64,000 nt of DNA from Batkoa obscura (lineage: Eukaryota; Entomophthoromycota; Entomophthoromycetes; Entomophthorales; Batkoaceae). The notes under the pieces were generated by a model. That model ran no database searches. It saw nothing but the letters and a program-made list of their open reading frames with translations, and had not been told where the DNA came from. This document shows positions 10,822 to 22,576 of this stretch, piece after piece. Position 1 is the first letter of the stretch; each line of letters starts with the position of its first letter. The stretch is from the NCBI GenBank assembly GCA_030770535.1, contig JASVEC010000003.1, positions 1,674,001-1,738,000 on the forward strand, given 5' to 3'. A program made the position numbers and the translations under genes.

Positions 10822-12809
10822 ATAGGAAGTTAGAGAAGTTGAGTATCAGATAAAAAATAAAAAAGCTGATAAGAAAAAAGATTTAAATATTAGCTAGGAG
10901 AAGAAAAAATCACAGTTTATTTTAAGATTCAAAATTGATTGCTTTTATATCTGATAACTTGGTAGTATTTGGCAAGTAATCTTCTTGAGTTGTAATTTCA
11001 AGCATATTCTTAAATTAATTGGAAAGGTTGACTTTTTAGTAATTTTGGCTTATCTCTGTACTGTCAAAATTAAAATGGAATTAGAAAGTATTATGATTTT
11101 GTTACTTCATACTCATTTTAGTAGAACAACGCTTATAAATTTCGAGAAAATTGCCCTTGAAGTGCGAATAGAATTAAGATCATTTGACCATTTTAGATTA
11201 TAAAAATTAAAAATTCTTCAGGGTCCAATCAGTTGGAAATTAAAATCATATATTAATATTCGAGTTAGTATTTTATAATAAAAAGAGGTCTTGAATTGCT
11301 AAATAAATCATTATGATTTAATAGTATCATAACTTGTCATTATGGTTAATAAGAGAATAAAATGAGAAAAAGGTTGTAAATATAATAATTAGTGGAAATA
11401 GTGAGGTAGAGTTTACATCGCTGACTCATCTCGGCGATAAGTATTAGCAATAACTAGTTTAAAAGATTTTAAAATCTAAATAGTTTGAAATTTGAAAGCT
11501 AGGATAAAGCTCAATATTGATCACACTATTTTATATTTGAGTTTATAAAGTTTGGATTATGGAAAATTCTTTAAGCAATTAATTAACTTGAACGTGACCA
11601 AAGGGTGGAGGTGCCTTAAAATTAATTAAAAAATTTATCCAATAACATAGGAATCGACAACATTTGTTTCAGATATAAGATTTTATTTATATATTTAGAT
11701 AAAATAATTAATATCCACAAAACATTGTTATAATGATACATAAAATTATAGCTATCGAAAGTCTATATAGATTGCATATTAATGCTTCATTACTTTATTC
11801 TATTTTCATGTTTTTTTAATAGAATTTATATTCATTATAGGCTTTAGTATATTTATTATAAGCTTAATGTAATTTATTATAAGAATTGTATATAACATAA
11901 AGCTGAATGAATGTAACTCTTGATTATTTTGTTAAAACATGAGATAAAAAGTATTTAAATCACCAAGGATATTTATTGATAAAAGTTAGATAGCTAACAC
12001 CGCCAAAAGATAATTGAATAATAAACAAGTTTATATTACTAAGTTTAAGGAGACAGTTTTAAAATATTTTATTATGGATGACTTTTAAATAAGTATGGTA
12101 AAGTTTAGACTATATTCTTTAAACTAGATTACCATTCGTGTCAATAGTTTTATTTTAATTCTTTAGTACTTTAATATTTTTAAGGCTACAAGTGTAGACT
12201 TTTATCTTTTATTTTTTACTTTTATCGTTTTAAATACATGAGCTTTCCCTCTTAATAAATCTATCATTTTAATATTTGTATATTACACAGTTAATAATAA
12301 ATAAATTATTAAATGTTATTTCGATCTACGAAAATTCTAAATATTTTCTGTTTCATTAAATTTTATTTCCTCAGGGACAAAATTGCATAAATAAAAGCAC
12401 CAATGATTTTAAAACTTCATTTGTCACCAAATTCCCATTTTCCCATCCAGCTTCCTAACCAACTGCCATTTGTTCTACATTTCCCAACATTATCTAAATC
12501 AAGCCAAATTTGCAGTGACAAATTTTGCAATAATTCAACCAATCTCATTAAAATCGCAAAATGTAGAACTATAGGTTTAAACTTAGCAAAAGATTCGATC
12601 GCTCTATCTGTAATGTTGAGGTATTTTTTCAACTCAACTCTCAAGGAGGAAGACCCTCAACCGGAAGTTGGAAGGTTTGTGGCCAACGGATTACAATCAG
12701 AAAATGGGGAGAGTAAAAAATAGCATAATATCTAAACGTTTATAGCTAATTGAACTTAATAGTTAGATTTAATAGTCAGCCGTTAAGATTTTGTAATGAG
12801 TTTGAAAAT
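10822..12809. other. Intergenic, no supported gene
   Basis: About 2 kb of AT-rich sequence. A 106-codon forward frame at 12403-12723 is less AT-rich than its surroundings and could be an upstream exon or 5' leader of the Brl1/Brr6-like gene, but it shows no recognisable domain and I could not place a convincing splice junction. Confidence 0.5.
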
Positions 12810-13647
12810 ATGATGTTTCAGAATAATAGAATTGGAAATGGAGAAGGCTTGGAGATACCTGAAAGCCAAATGAGGCTTGCGATAGAACCATTTCAAGGGA
12901 ATGATGAAAGTGCGCAGATGGGTGTAAGTAATCCATCAAATTTAAGGTTGAGGGCACAGTATTTATTTAATGTGTTCGAGGAAGTTGGAAATGATGAGGA
13001 TGTAATAGTTTTGTTATTCAATAATAAATGGTTAATCGATTGTGTAGGATAAAGAACTTAAAGTCATGAGATACACTAATGAGACAATACTTTCTAAAGT
13101 CAGAGAGAATAATGGATCGAGTGAGGCTAACCGATTTAAGTTTACCTCATTTGTTAAAATTTTAGTGGCTGCTATGCTTACCTTTTTTGTTTGTCTTTTT
13201 TGTTTATCATTTTATAGGGATGTTGTACATCACTCAGGGCTCCAATTGTTAGGTAATCATTAGTAATTAAAGTACGCGTTTTTATTAATGATTAAATTTT
13301 AGAAAAACAAGCGAAAAGAGAAGGATGCATATCTCAATATGAAGCAAATGATTGTGAAAATCCAGTTATATATTTAATCGATAAGTGCAAAGAATGGAGA
13401 TTGTGTATTGCTTCTGAAGGTAATTATGTGGAAAAGTAAGATTTTAAATATATTAATTGAGATTTAAAATAATTGTTAATTTAGGATTCCCATTATAGCC
13501 CAATTGATAAGCCAATTGTTTAATAATTTATTTACTTTCATTCATACCAAAGAGCTAATTTATATGCTGATGATCTTTTCGGTTATTGGTACTATTGCAC
13601 TTGGTGCATTCAACGCATACTTAAATAGGCCAAAGGCCCGATATTAG
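12810..13647 (+). CDS. Brl1/Brr6-type nuclear envelope protein
   Basis: Nuclear-pore biogenesis and membrane-lipid homeostasis protein of the inner nuclear membrane/ER. Exons join(12810..13001, 13048..13252, 13303..13435, 13485..13647), about 230 residues. It has the diagnostic layout: N-terminal soluble region, TM1 (FVKILVAAMLTFFVCLFCLSF), a lumenal Cys-rich segment with four cysteines (CISQYEANDC ... CKEWRLC), an amphipathic stretch, and TM2 (LIYMLMIFSVIGTIALGAF). The paired cysteines and the EW.LC pattern are those of the Brl1/Brr6 domain. The start is the first ATG in frame after an upstream stop-rich stretch; an additional 5' exon cannot be excluded. Which of the two yeast paralogs it represents cannot be said, since many early fungi have one gene. 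It is followed 282 bases later by sam50 on the same strand. Confidence 0.8.
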
Positions 13648-13929
13648 TTTTATTAAAGTTATTTATAATTATTACTAATTTTGTTTTTATAAATGATTTA
13701 TTGTTGCATTTAAATATGTTTATTATTTTACATGTTATACATAAAAAATTCATTATTTTTATTACTATACTATATTTACGTAACTGATTGACATTTTTTA
13801 TTTTCTATAAAAATAATTCAGTATCACCAACTTTAATTTTATTGGCTAGTTTGATCAAAAAGATCAAAAGTATACTAAACTCAACCTAAAGCTCATAACT
13901 TTACCAAAAAAAGGTATACAGAAAAAGAA

Positions 13930-15722
13930 ATGGAAACAGTAAGTGTATATAATCAACTAAAGAACAACTAACAGAACCAGTTAGAAGGCGTTGGGAATAA
14001 AAATTTAAATATATCCTGTGTTAAAGTATATGGTTTATCTGAAAGCAACCGAAGTTTAGTGGAAACTTATGTTCAAAGTTTATACCAATGCAAAACTTTA
14101 AACGAATGTTTAAGTGAATTGAGAGGGATCTGTGGACGTTTAGAAGCCTTAGAAATTGGACAGAGTTTTGATTTAAATTTAAAAAGGGATGAAAGAGGAG
14201 CTGGTACTGAAGTAGAAATTAAAGTTATGCCCCATAAAACATTAAGTATTTCTACTGGGACTGAGTTTGGTAATGGTGATGGGAACTTGGTATTTTTGTT
14301 TTATCATCAAATTGATAAGTTTATTTAGTTGGTATTTAGAATGCCTCTATAGTCAAAAGAAATCTTTTTGGTCACGCTGAGAAATTCGAAGCTTCTACTA
14401 AATACGGAACTAAAACTACATCCTCATTTCAAGTAAGAAACACTAACTAACATCCTTCATAAGCTAAGTTAAATCTAATCTTTCTATAGTTCAGTTTAAG
14501 TCGCCCAGTAGATTTGTTCAAGCCTGAAAACAGGCTGGAGTTTTGCGGTTATCAAAGTTTAATCAATAACTTACAGATCTCTTCCCATGAGTCTATGAAC
14601 AGAGCTTTGGAATTAAAATATAGAGTAAATTTTATCAAACAGTCAAAAAATTTAACATTTTAACGATACTAGTTCCTATCTGGTTGGGGACAACATGTAT
14701 TGGGCTACTGTACCAACTGGAGGACCATTCAAAATGTAGGATTTAATGCTAGTATAAAGTAAGGGATAATAGAGTTTAGATTAACAGTGTATTGATTTTA
14801 AAAAATAGAGTCCGCGAACAAGCAGGGGATTCGATAAAGAGTGGAATTTATCATCATTTATTAAATGAGTTGTGGGAGGACCCTCAAAGACCTAGTAATG
14901 GATATTCATTGAGTGTGAAACAAGTAAGATTGTCTTTATAGTAAAATATACTTTTTATTAATATTCCTTCTATTAGGAATTAGCAGGCTTAAAAGGGGAT
15001 CATAGGTTTATCAAAAACGAATTGAGTTATCGTTCGTTAACTGAGATAACTCAAAACTGGGTAAGCTTTAGTAATAAATTATAAATCAGATAATAATAAT
15101 ATATTATTGTTTAGTTTATTGGGTTGGGTTTAAAGCTTGGCTTATTGTATCCATTAGATAAATACTTTGATAAGCCTACTCAGCCCTCCCATTTAGCTGA
15201 CCGATTTTTCCTTGGCAACCCTACCACTTTAAGAGGCTTTAGAGACTTAGGATTAGGTGATAAAGATAAAAGTAAGATTTATTAATTATTGGGTATGAAG
15301 TTAAATTCATCATTATCATTAGATGATGTATTAGGTGGTGATATTTCTTGGGCTTTAGGAATGAGTTTGTTGACTCCGTTGCCATGGGTCAATAGTAATA
15401 AATTTAAAGGACATGTTTTTATTAATGGAGGTGGATTGAAGTTAATTAATAATGGTAAGTACATTATGTTTATTATATAATCGTTACTTTTTATAATTTT
15501 GTTTTTTATGTGCTATTTACTTACTTGTGAATTTTAGACATAAAATTAATAGATCAAATCAAGAATGTAATCCTCAAACCTAGCTCAACCTTTGGTCTTG
15601 GTTTAATTTATTATCATTCTATTGTTAGATTGGAGTTCAACTATTGTCTCCCATTATCCCATCATTCTAGAGACTTTTTAGCTCCTAAATTTCAATTAGG
15701 CTTTGGTATCGATTTCTTATAA
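13930..15722 (+). CDS. SAM50: Sam50/Tob55, Omp85-family beta-barrel assembly protein
   Basis: Core channel of the mitochondrial outer-membrane sorting and assembly machinery, which inserts beta-barrel proteins. Ten exons: join(13930..13938, 13975..14289, 14340..14432, 14490..14624, 14673..14758, 14788..14923, 14977..15060, 15115..15271, 15323..15454, 15538..15722), about 443 residues, in the usual range. An N-terminal POTRA-like region (VKVYGLSESNRSLVETYVQ, residues ~15-95) is followed by the 16-strand barrel. Diagnostic blocks are FLSGWGQHVLGYCTNWRTIQ, HRFIKNELSYRSL, the L6-loop motif RFFLGNPTTLRGFR, LGGDISWALG and the C-terminal QLGFGIDFL ending in an aromatic/hydrophobic beta-signal. The coding part of exon 1 is only 9 bases (Met-Glu-Thr). 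For exon 9 I chose the acceptor before 15323 because it keeps the LGGD block. Confidence 0.9.
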
Positions 15723-15723
15723 T

Positions 15724-15920
15724 AATAAAGCTAATGAGATTAATCATTATTGATTTATTTTGACATATTCTATTATTTTTAAATTTATTGCAACATTATT
15801 AAAGCTAATGGGATTTATTGTCATTGATTTATTTTGACATATTCTATTAACTTAATAATTTTAGTACAATGATAAAGTTAAACAAATTCTCTATTACTGA
15901 TTTATTTTGACATTAATTTT
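15724..15920 (+). repeat. Three degenerate tandem units
   Basis: Each unit contains a variant of AAAGCTAATGRGATT followed by ATTGATTTATTTTGACATT; the third is most diverged. Probably local slippage or duplication. Confidence 0.5.
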
Positions 15921-16149
15921 TGGTCAATTTTTGTTTAAGCTTTATGGTAGCAAAATAATCAAATCTTTTGTTTTATTTAAACTTGACAGCAACGAGGTAT
16001 TTATTAAACATTTTATTTAAACTTAAAAACAATAAAAAAAACCGACTTTACTTCATTCTGTTCCTTTAAACTTTATTAACTCTATAACTCAGACCCAAAT
16101 ATTGTCTATCCACAATATTTTAAGGTCATAGGCATGATCAAACACAAAC

Positions 16150-16157
16150 TATAAAAG
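16150..16157 (+). promoter_or_regulatory. Candidate TATA box of the Arg/Cys-rich secreted protein
   Basis: TATAAAAG, 33 bases before the ATG at 16191, a good match to the canonical box. Confidence 0.5.
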
Positions 16158-16190
16158 ACTCCGTTTTGACTTCTAAAAAAAATAAACAAA

Positions 16191-16565
16191 ATGAAATTTA
16201 TTTCGATCTTAGCTTTAGCCAGTGTCACTTTAGCTTATGCTAATCTCCAAAGCGGTGATATTAATTCCATCAACTTTGCCGAGCGCCACTCCCTTGGCTC
16301 CTCGATGGGCCCTACGAACAGCCAAACAGGTGTCGTTGCCACCATCCCAAAGTTGATCGTAGTTAGTAACGTCGCAGCGAAAAAAGGAATGGGTGAAGGC
16401 GAAGAGGTTGAAGAAATCAAAAAAATGAAAGGTGGTATGCCAGCAGAAGATGCAGAACCCGCTGGAGATCTTGAAAGAATGTGCCGTCGTAGAGGATGTC
16501 GCTTCTCCCGTCGTTGCTGCCGTTATCGTTTCTGTCGTAGAGAACGCTTCTGTCGCCGTCCATAG
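16191..16565 (+). CDS. Small secreted protein with acidic propiece and Arg/six-Cys C-terminus
   Basis: A 124-residue single-exon protein that I do not recognise. The signal peptide MKFISILALASVTLAYA is followed by an uncharged region, then an acidic/mixed stretch (GEGEEVEEIKK ... PAEDAEPAGDLE) and a C-terminal ~28 residues extremely rich in arginine with six cysteines: CRRRGC, CCRYRFC, FC. The order signal, acidic propiece, cationic disulfide-rich tail is the layout of many prepro antimicrobial peptides, where the acidic part neutralises the cationic mature part; this is inference. Coding sequence is clearly less AT-rich than the surroundings. A TATAAAAG precedes it, and AATAAA at 16625 may signal polyadenylation. 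Other readings: a DNA/RNA-binding secreted protein or a cell-wall effector. Confidence 0.75.
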   Translation: MKFISILALASVTLAYANLQSGDINSINFAERHSLGSSMGPTNSQTGVVATIPKLIVVSNVAAKKGMGEGEEVEEIKKMKGGMPAEDAEPAGDLERMCRRRGCRFSRRCCRYRFCRRERFCRRP

Positions 16566-17505
16566 GTTAGTGTGAGTTAACACTACTCCTATGCTATCTT
16601 TTTTGCTTGTCTTGCATCTATTCAAATAAATGACTTTGCTTGAAACCTATTTTAGTTTTATTACTTGTTTTTAATAATTTAGTATAAAATTTATATGTTT
16701 ATTTTGGACGCATTTTAAATGTTTTATCTTATAATGTAAGGAATAGCAAATAGCACTATAGTTCTGTAACTAAAACGATGAGTTAACTAGGATTTGTCCA
16801 ATGACATAGGGGATTAAAAATACAATTAGATACTTATTTTTACACTTATCATCTAATTATTTTGTAAGATAACATGTCTAATGAATTTATATTTACACCC
16901 TATTTAGTAAGATATTTATGTGCTTACGTTGGGACTTACTCTGAGTTTCACCAGCTTAAATGTTTTTCTTTTACAAATAAATACACAAATGATTCTATTG
17001 CCTTTATTCAGATATAGCTAAATTTTAAAGCCAATTACTTTTGCAAAGCATCAATACTTTTGCTAAATTAAATTAAATAGTGAGCTATCTTTACTAAATA
17101 TAGCTTTGTTATTTCATTTCTTTCAGCAGCTTCGTTAGTCTTGTCATTGGATATTAAGCAGCCAGCTGGATATATGGTTTATTAGAAAGATCATGAAGGT
17201 TTACTTTTATTTAAGAAAAAACTTTTGCAATGCTTATTGTGATGATAACCTGCCTTAGCTTTTAATTCTTATTAGTTAAGAGTTTAATATAAAATAAGGT
17301 ATATTATAGTGCTTCTCTTACAATACTATCTTAAGGCTTTGTCTATTATAAATGTGCTTTATCTTTAAGTCATGTTAAAATAAGATAGGAATTTAAAAAA
17401 AGTAAAATTTTCATTTTGAAAATAAAATGCTTATTTATTATTGTAAGATTACTCATCTTTAAAACGAGTAATAAAATGGATCTAAAGCATTCGTATAGAT
17501 ATAAC
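16566..17505. other. Intergenic, nothing recognised
   Basis: A 940-base AT-rich spacer between the 3' ends of two convergent genes; contains AATAAA at 16625. No repeats or genes seen. Confidence 0.6.
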
Positions 17506-19233
17506 CTAGTTCTTAGGAACATAGTTGACAATCACTATTTTTCCCATAATCATATGAGCCGCCATATGACAATGCATAAACCAAGAGCCTGGATTATCAG
17601 CTTTAAAGCGAATGGCGTACCAACCACAGGGAAGATCATTTGCATTGAGAGAATTATCCTCCATACGTTTCAAATTTGAGAACATATCTATATGATTATC
17701 AATAGGACTGAGTCTAGAATTAGTTTGATTTATTGGTTTACCAACTTCTGGAATGTCAGTAATAAAGTGAGTATAAGTATCTCTTAAAATAGGTATGTTT
17801 TTGGTGGTTTCCAAATAGTTGTCAATCTTTAGACCATCCACTTTTGGATCATAAAATCCATCACCACGACCAACAACATAAAAGGAATGACCATGTAAAT
17901 GCCATGGATGTGCTTCACATGGTAATCCAGGTGGCATGGTATGTTGTAGAATAATTTGAACATCATCACCTTCATTAATCTCATAAATTCCTTTTGTTGG
18001 CTTGTATTTTCCTGCTTCCATATCATCTACTAATACAGTATCTCTTGGTTTGTTCTCAACATCATTGATAAACCATCTAGCTAAGTCATTTGGCTTTCTT
18101 AAAGTAACGATTAAATTTATTTCTTTAGTTGCCTTCTTTGGCACCGGATAAAAATGCTTGGATAATCCTTTATTGTACCATTTTGAAGTGAACAGTTTGG
18201 ATTCTACCCAATGGGAGTATTCGTACTGTAATCCAGGAGCTTGCTTTTCTTTGCGTATTAGGGATGAAGTACTCTTTGCACCATCATAATGAAGGATAGC
18301 AACCCCATTTTTTGCTACTGGTCTATGTGCCTCAGGTCTGAATTCATCACTTACTTGAGTATACATATAGTAATTATCTACTTTTTTATCTGTTTTTAAT
18401 AGCACAGAATAGCGCTGTCCACTGCTTAGTTCCACTCGATCAACTTTAACAGGGTCAACTAAAGTACCATCTGCTTCGATAATAGTCATCTCATGGCCTT
18501 CAATATTAAAAGTGAATAAAGAGAATCCGTTTGCAGCTATCAATCTTAACCTATATACCTTACCTGGCTTTACATTGGTAACACTAAATCCGTTATTAAA
18601 AGTTTTTGATTCAACATCGCCTTTATCACCCCATTTTTGATATGTTCTACCATTGGTTAAAATACTTTGTGATTGATTAGGAAATCTAAATGGTGGGTTA
18701 TTCATTCCATCCATTAATTCTTCAGTTGATTTATGCCATCTCTCAGATAGTAACAATACAACATCTTCATCGTATTTATAATCTTTGTTAAATTTGACAA
18801 CATCATCCCATACCTCTTTTTTATCTTCAATAATCAAAGATCCATAGATATGTTCTGAGTCCATATCTGTATGTGCATGGTAGAAGTAAGTCCCGCTTTG
18901 ATCATATACTTTAAATTTATAAGTATAGCTCTTTCCTGGCATAATAGGTTGTTGCGTTACATAAGGTACCCCATCTGCTTTAATTGATCCCTTTTGAGTA
19001 ATTCCATGCCAATGAATGGTTACATTCTTATGCAAATTATTATTTACTTTGATTTCAATGGCATCACTAGTTACGGCATCAATCTGTGGACCAGGGAACT
19101 TATTATTGATCAATATGCCCTTAAATAAAAAGTTGTCTGGGGCTATATCCCCATCTTTGAGTGTCCATTCTTGCTTCACAGTTTTACTTATCGCTAAATG
19201 AGCTAGATAACTGAATAGTAGTAGAAACTTCAT
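17506..19233 (-). CDS. Secreted multicopper oxidase (laccase-like)
   Basis: A 575-residue single exon. Three cupredoxin domains oxidise a substrate (phenols, Fe2+ or other) at the T1 copper and reduce oxygen at the trinuclear site. Signal peptide MKFLLLFSYLAHLAIS. All four copper motifs are present: HWHG (about residue 73), HAHTD (about 117), HPWHLHGHS (about 443) and HCHMAAHMIMG (about 556). The ten histidines and the T1 cysteine are in place. The residue ten positions after the T1 cysteine, normally Leu, Phe or Met, is Lys here (HCHMAAHMIMGK), an unusual T1 environment. The Glu/Asp pattern needed for Fet3-type ferroxidase activity was not assessed, and no C-terminal TM is present, so a soluble laccase-like enzyme is likelier than Fet3. 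Transcribed away from the Arg/Cys-rich gene's far side, 3' ends facing. Confidence 0.92.
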   Translation of the reverse strand: MKFLLLFSYLAHLAISKTVKQEWTLKDGDIAPDNFLFKGILINNKFPGPQIDAVTSDAIEIKVNNNLHKNVTIHWHGITQKGSIKADGVPYVTQQPIMPGKSYTYKFKVYDQSGTYFYHAHTDMDSEHIYGSLIIEDKKEVWDDVVKFNKDYKYDEDVVLLLSERWHKSTEELMDGMNNPPFRFPNQSQSILTNGRTYQKWGDKGDVESKTFNNGFSVTNVKPGKVYRLRLIAANGFSLFTFNIEGHEMTIIEADGTLVDPVKVDRVELSSGQRYSVLLKTDKKVDNYYMYTQVSDEFRPEAHRPVAKNGVAILHYDGAKSTSSLIRKEKQAPGLQYEYSHWVESKLFTSKWYNKGLSKHFYPVPKKATKEINLIVTLRKPNDLARWFINDVENKPRDTVLVDDMEAGKYKPTKGIYEINEGDDVQIILQHTMPPGLPCEAHPWHLHGHSFYVVGRGDGFYDPKVDGLKIDNYLETTKNIPILRDTYTHFITDIPEVGKPINQTNSRLSPIDNHIDMFSNLKRMEDNSLNANDLPCGWYAIRFKADNPGSWFMHCHMAAHMIMGKIVIVNYVPKN

Positions 19234-20778
19234 TCTTGGTTGTTTTTTTAATGATAGAAATAATTTCTTGGTCCTATTATATGCTTCCTTTGAGCTGATG
19301 TTTAAGTATGTTTAATAGACACAAAGCAACGCATTAATAATTTATGCGACATGGTATATTTTATTGAGGAACTGGTTTATTAAAACTTTTAATTATTTTT
19401 TTGCCTGTAGATTAAAACCTCTAATTTACCAAATTTAGAAGTAGACGTTTTAGCCTTTATTTAAAGCATTTTAATTTATTAAATATAATTATAACTTAGG
19501 TTAATTTAAATTGTTTTATGAGTTATTTTAATACTATTTAGAACGTTATTACTTTATTTATCATATTTATTAATTAAAATTTGTATTTGGTTAGATACAC
19601 TGCTTAATTACAATTAATAGATAGTTTTCGCTAGCGTTTGAACGATCTATATTTACTTTGGGGCTATACATTTATAGTACTAATAATATTAGCCATTGAA
19701 ATATTGAACAGGGTAAACTATATTTCTTTCATAATAAAAGCAGTTAATATAGAAATATATATGAGTAATAGACCTTATAGAGGTATTTTGTTATAAGCTT
19801 TGGTGTAATATTTTAACCTTCGCTGTTAGGGTGTATTTGTGAGCTATACACTAATAGCATCGTAACTTATCTTATTTTTTTATCATGTCTTTTTAGAGAT
19901 CTTGAAGGAGTAAAACTGTCAAATATTTTGTCAAGTCTTTTTATATTTTGTGAATACTAAAATAACTTTATTATTTTGAAACAGCTCTTTTACGCTTGAC
20001 AATGCATAAAACCCATTTGGCTCATTTCAAATCAAATAACTCAAAAAGCACTTTTTAATTTAGTTTACCCAAAATAAAAATATTTTTTAATTTAAGCTAT
20101 AACAATTTTAATTTAAGCTATAACAATTTTTAATATTAAATTAATATAGTGTAGAATTAATTGTTCTTTATGTGAATAAATAAGTTTTTTCATACAATAG
20201 CTTTCATTTTATTATCAAAAAAATAATATCAGTTCCGAATTTTCTTCTTTTATAAAACTAAATTAAATGGCTAATAAACGTATTAAAAGGCATCAAAGGT
20301 TAAATCTTTTACAAACTATAATAATCCAGAAGTTTGTTAGATTTCGTATATGATTTCGGCTTTAATTCATAGCCGATATGCCTCACGTTATATATTAATA
20401 TATATATATTTAACAAAGCTTATCGTATTATACATTTATTTAAATGATCCTTTAATAGGGCTTAATTCAATGTGATAAAAAAGTATTGGTGGTTACATAC
20501 TCTATTCCATTTGTTAAATACGTTTTATTTTATAGATTATTCATTTTATACAAATTGATCATTATTTTTATAGATGGGGATGTATTTTTTTGTTTAAGAA
20601 TTTTACTAATAGTCTTTCCGCTGAAATAGCGCTTAAAAAATGGAAAAATAATGAAGCCAAAAAAAATACCCCTAAATAATTTAATATTTTAACTTGTTTA
20701 AACTTTATCTAGAAAACTATAAAATCTTAATCATGCTCAAATATTCTTAGTATTTGAATTTTATTCTAAAAAATCACA
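19234..20778. other. Intergenic with one MITE copy
   Basis: Promoter side of the oxidase and 3' side of the first NmrA-like gene. Contains a two-unit direct repeat TTTAATTTAAGCTATAACAA at about 20087-20127 and a MITE at 20576-20672. No gene seen. Confidence 0.6.
20576..20672 (+). mobile_element. MITE copy 4
   Basis: Ends GGGGATGT / ATACCCC with the family interior. The only copy with no visible 4-base flanking duplication, so it may be older or rearranged. Confidence 0.85.
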
Positions 20779-21733
20779 CTAGCTAAAATATGTTTGCTTA
20801 ATGTACTCTTTTAAAGACTCAAACTTAAACTCAGGAAGCAAAGGGTTTGAATTCTTTTCAATATAGACATTTCCAAGCTCGACATCCCTCCCAAAATGCG
20901 CAAACAAGAGATAATAAAAATCTTCAGCTTTCTCGACAATCGATTTTTCGATTTCTTTCAAATCAATGTGCTCAGTCTCTAAAGGCTTTTGGCCAACTTC
21001 GCCGATTTCTTTTACAATTTCGTTCATGGTTGTGACCTGAGAAGATATATTGACGTGAGCATTCTTGAGCTCAGGCAAATGATAAGTTTGTGCAACAAAG
21101 CTAGCAACATCTCTAATACGAGTTATGTTGAGCTTTGTGTTTCCAGCACCTACAATTTTGGCTTTATGGTTGATAACATCGATACCGAAAAGCTCACTAG
21201 TTATATGCTCATAGAAAAAGCCACAGTTATAGTAAATGTAATTTAAACCAGATTTCTCAAGGTGTTTTCTAATTTCAGCCTTTGGGGTAGTAAATGGATT
21301 GTCGATTCTAATGGTAAAGTTAGTAAAACTAGAAGTAAAACAAAATTAAATAAAAATACCCATCTACTTTACTAAAGAACTCAGAAGGTATAAATAAATT
21401 GACATTATTTTTAACTGCTGCGTTAAGTAAAGCTAAATTAATCTTTGTAAAATCAAGACTGCTTAAAGCTGATACTACCACATCAACTTCTTCTAACGCA
21501 GCGTTTAAGTCATTTTGGTTATTGTAATCAACCTCGACAATTTCAGCACCGCATTTGATAAACTTCTCTTTTAATTGTGGATTGCTCACTTCACCAGTAC
21601 TTTTTCTAGCTAACACTTTTACTTTAATCCCTTCAATTTTCAAAAATTCCTCCGTAAGGTTCTGGCCAAGGGTTCCAGTGCCACCAGCAATAGCTACTCT
21701 CTTAAGATTGTTTGGGATAGTTGACAAAGTCAT
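20779..21733 (-). CDS. NmrA-like / isoflavone-reductase-like NAD(P)-binding protein, copy 1
   Basis: Atypical short-chain dehydrogenase fold. Exons complement(20779..21307, 21360..21733), about 300 residues. The N-terminal Rossmann motif is VAIAGGTGTLGQNLTEE, followed by the NADP-type basic stretch VLARKS and VDVVVSALSS; LFIPSEF is the family's catalytic-domain block. Family members reduce phenolic or quinone-like compounds, or sense redox state (NmrA, HSCARG); neither can be chosen here. The single intron interrupts a Gly codon in the same place and phase as in copy 2 at 22742-23696, so the two arose by tandem duplication. A TATATATAAG lies about 54 bases upstream. Confidence 0.85.
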
Positions 21734-21786
21734 TTTTATTTTTTCAAATGTGTTTTTTTAAATTAAAAGAATGCCAAAGGGCGGCT

Positions 21787-21796
21787 TATATATATT
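21787..21796 (-). promoter_or_regulatory. Candidate TATA box of NmrA-like copy 1
   Basis: TATATATAAG on the reverse strand, about 54 bases before the ATG at 21733. Confidence 0.35.
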
Positions 21797-22490
21797 TTCG
21801 TAGTAGTGGTAATATGGTAAGGTAAGGGTTATAACCCTTATGACGTTTTTTATGCTATGACATAATTATATAACGTTATTAGTAATGATAAACTATTTAT
21901 AAAATTTAAAGCAATGGAAGGTTTGATTGTTCAATTGAATAAAGGTATAGAGTACTGCTCCTTCTTTATTATTAGGGTGACCTAGTCGGAATTTCGCTTA
22001 AAATATTTACTGGGACAGAAAGTACATTAAATCGGATTTTTTGGATGTAATAATATTCTTTTTGATTGGATTAGCCTAACAAAATCGGAATTTTTACTGA
22101 TACAGTGCTGAGAATTAAAAAGCTATTGTTTCCTACCGAATTAGCCTAACCTAGCTCGAATTTTGGATTTGATATTACTAATTCAATTACATGCGTCATC
22201 AATAAAACAGCTATTGAGTATTAAATAATAGTTAATTTCAAAACATTTGAACCCTTATTGATTATTGAAAATCCAGATATTTAAGTTTATCGGAACTTTA
22301 AGAAAAGACTGAGTTTTACTAATGTCATCAACTTTTTAAAATTCATATTTTGATGGTATACTATTAAATAAATACATGCTTTAGCATTATTGGAATTATA
22401 AAATATAGTAATAATTGGTTTCCAGTTAAAAATAATGAAGATTGAAATATTATATGGTTGCATATTTTTTGTTTCAGTATTTTTGTTAAT

Positions 22491-22576
22491 GGGCATGTCT
22501 ATATAAATTTTACTGGATTTTCCGCTCAATAGTGCTTAAAAAGTGGATAAAATAATGAAACTAAAAAAGACATGCC
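22491..22576 (+). mobile_element. MITE copy 5, short variant
   Basis: Ends GGGCATGTC / GACATGCC: both terminal repeats carry the same GGGCATG variant, so the ends co-varied. About ten bases shorter than the others. Flanked by TAAT at 22487-22490 and 22577-22580. Confidence 0.8.

Larger units (their letters stand above)
15723..16190. other. Intergenic with short degenerate tandem repeat
   Basis: Downstream of sam50 three diverged units share ATTGATTTATTTTGACATA (about 15749, 15821 and 15894), spaced about 70 bases apart. No gene seen. A TATAAAAG at 16150-16157 serves the next gene. Confidence 0.55.

Noticed and set aside
10985-11203. 72-codon frame in the antiporter upstream region
   Set aside because: Alternative start codon, no signature, expected by chance.
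12403-12723. 106-codon forward frame (and 75-codon reverse frame) as a gene
   Set aside because: No domain, no convincing splice link to the Brl1/Brr6-like exon; noted only as a possible 5' exon.
16230-16625. Reverse frames over the Arg/Cys-rich gene
   Set aside because: Shadows caused by the less AT-rich coding strand opposite.
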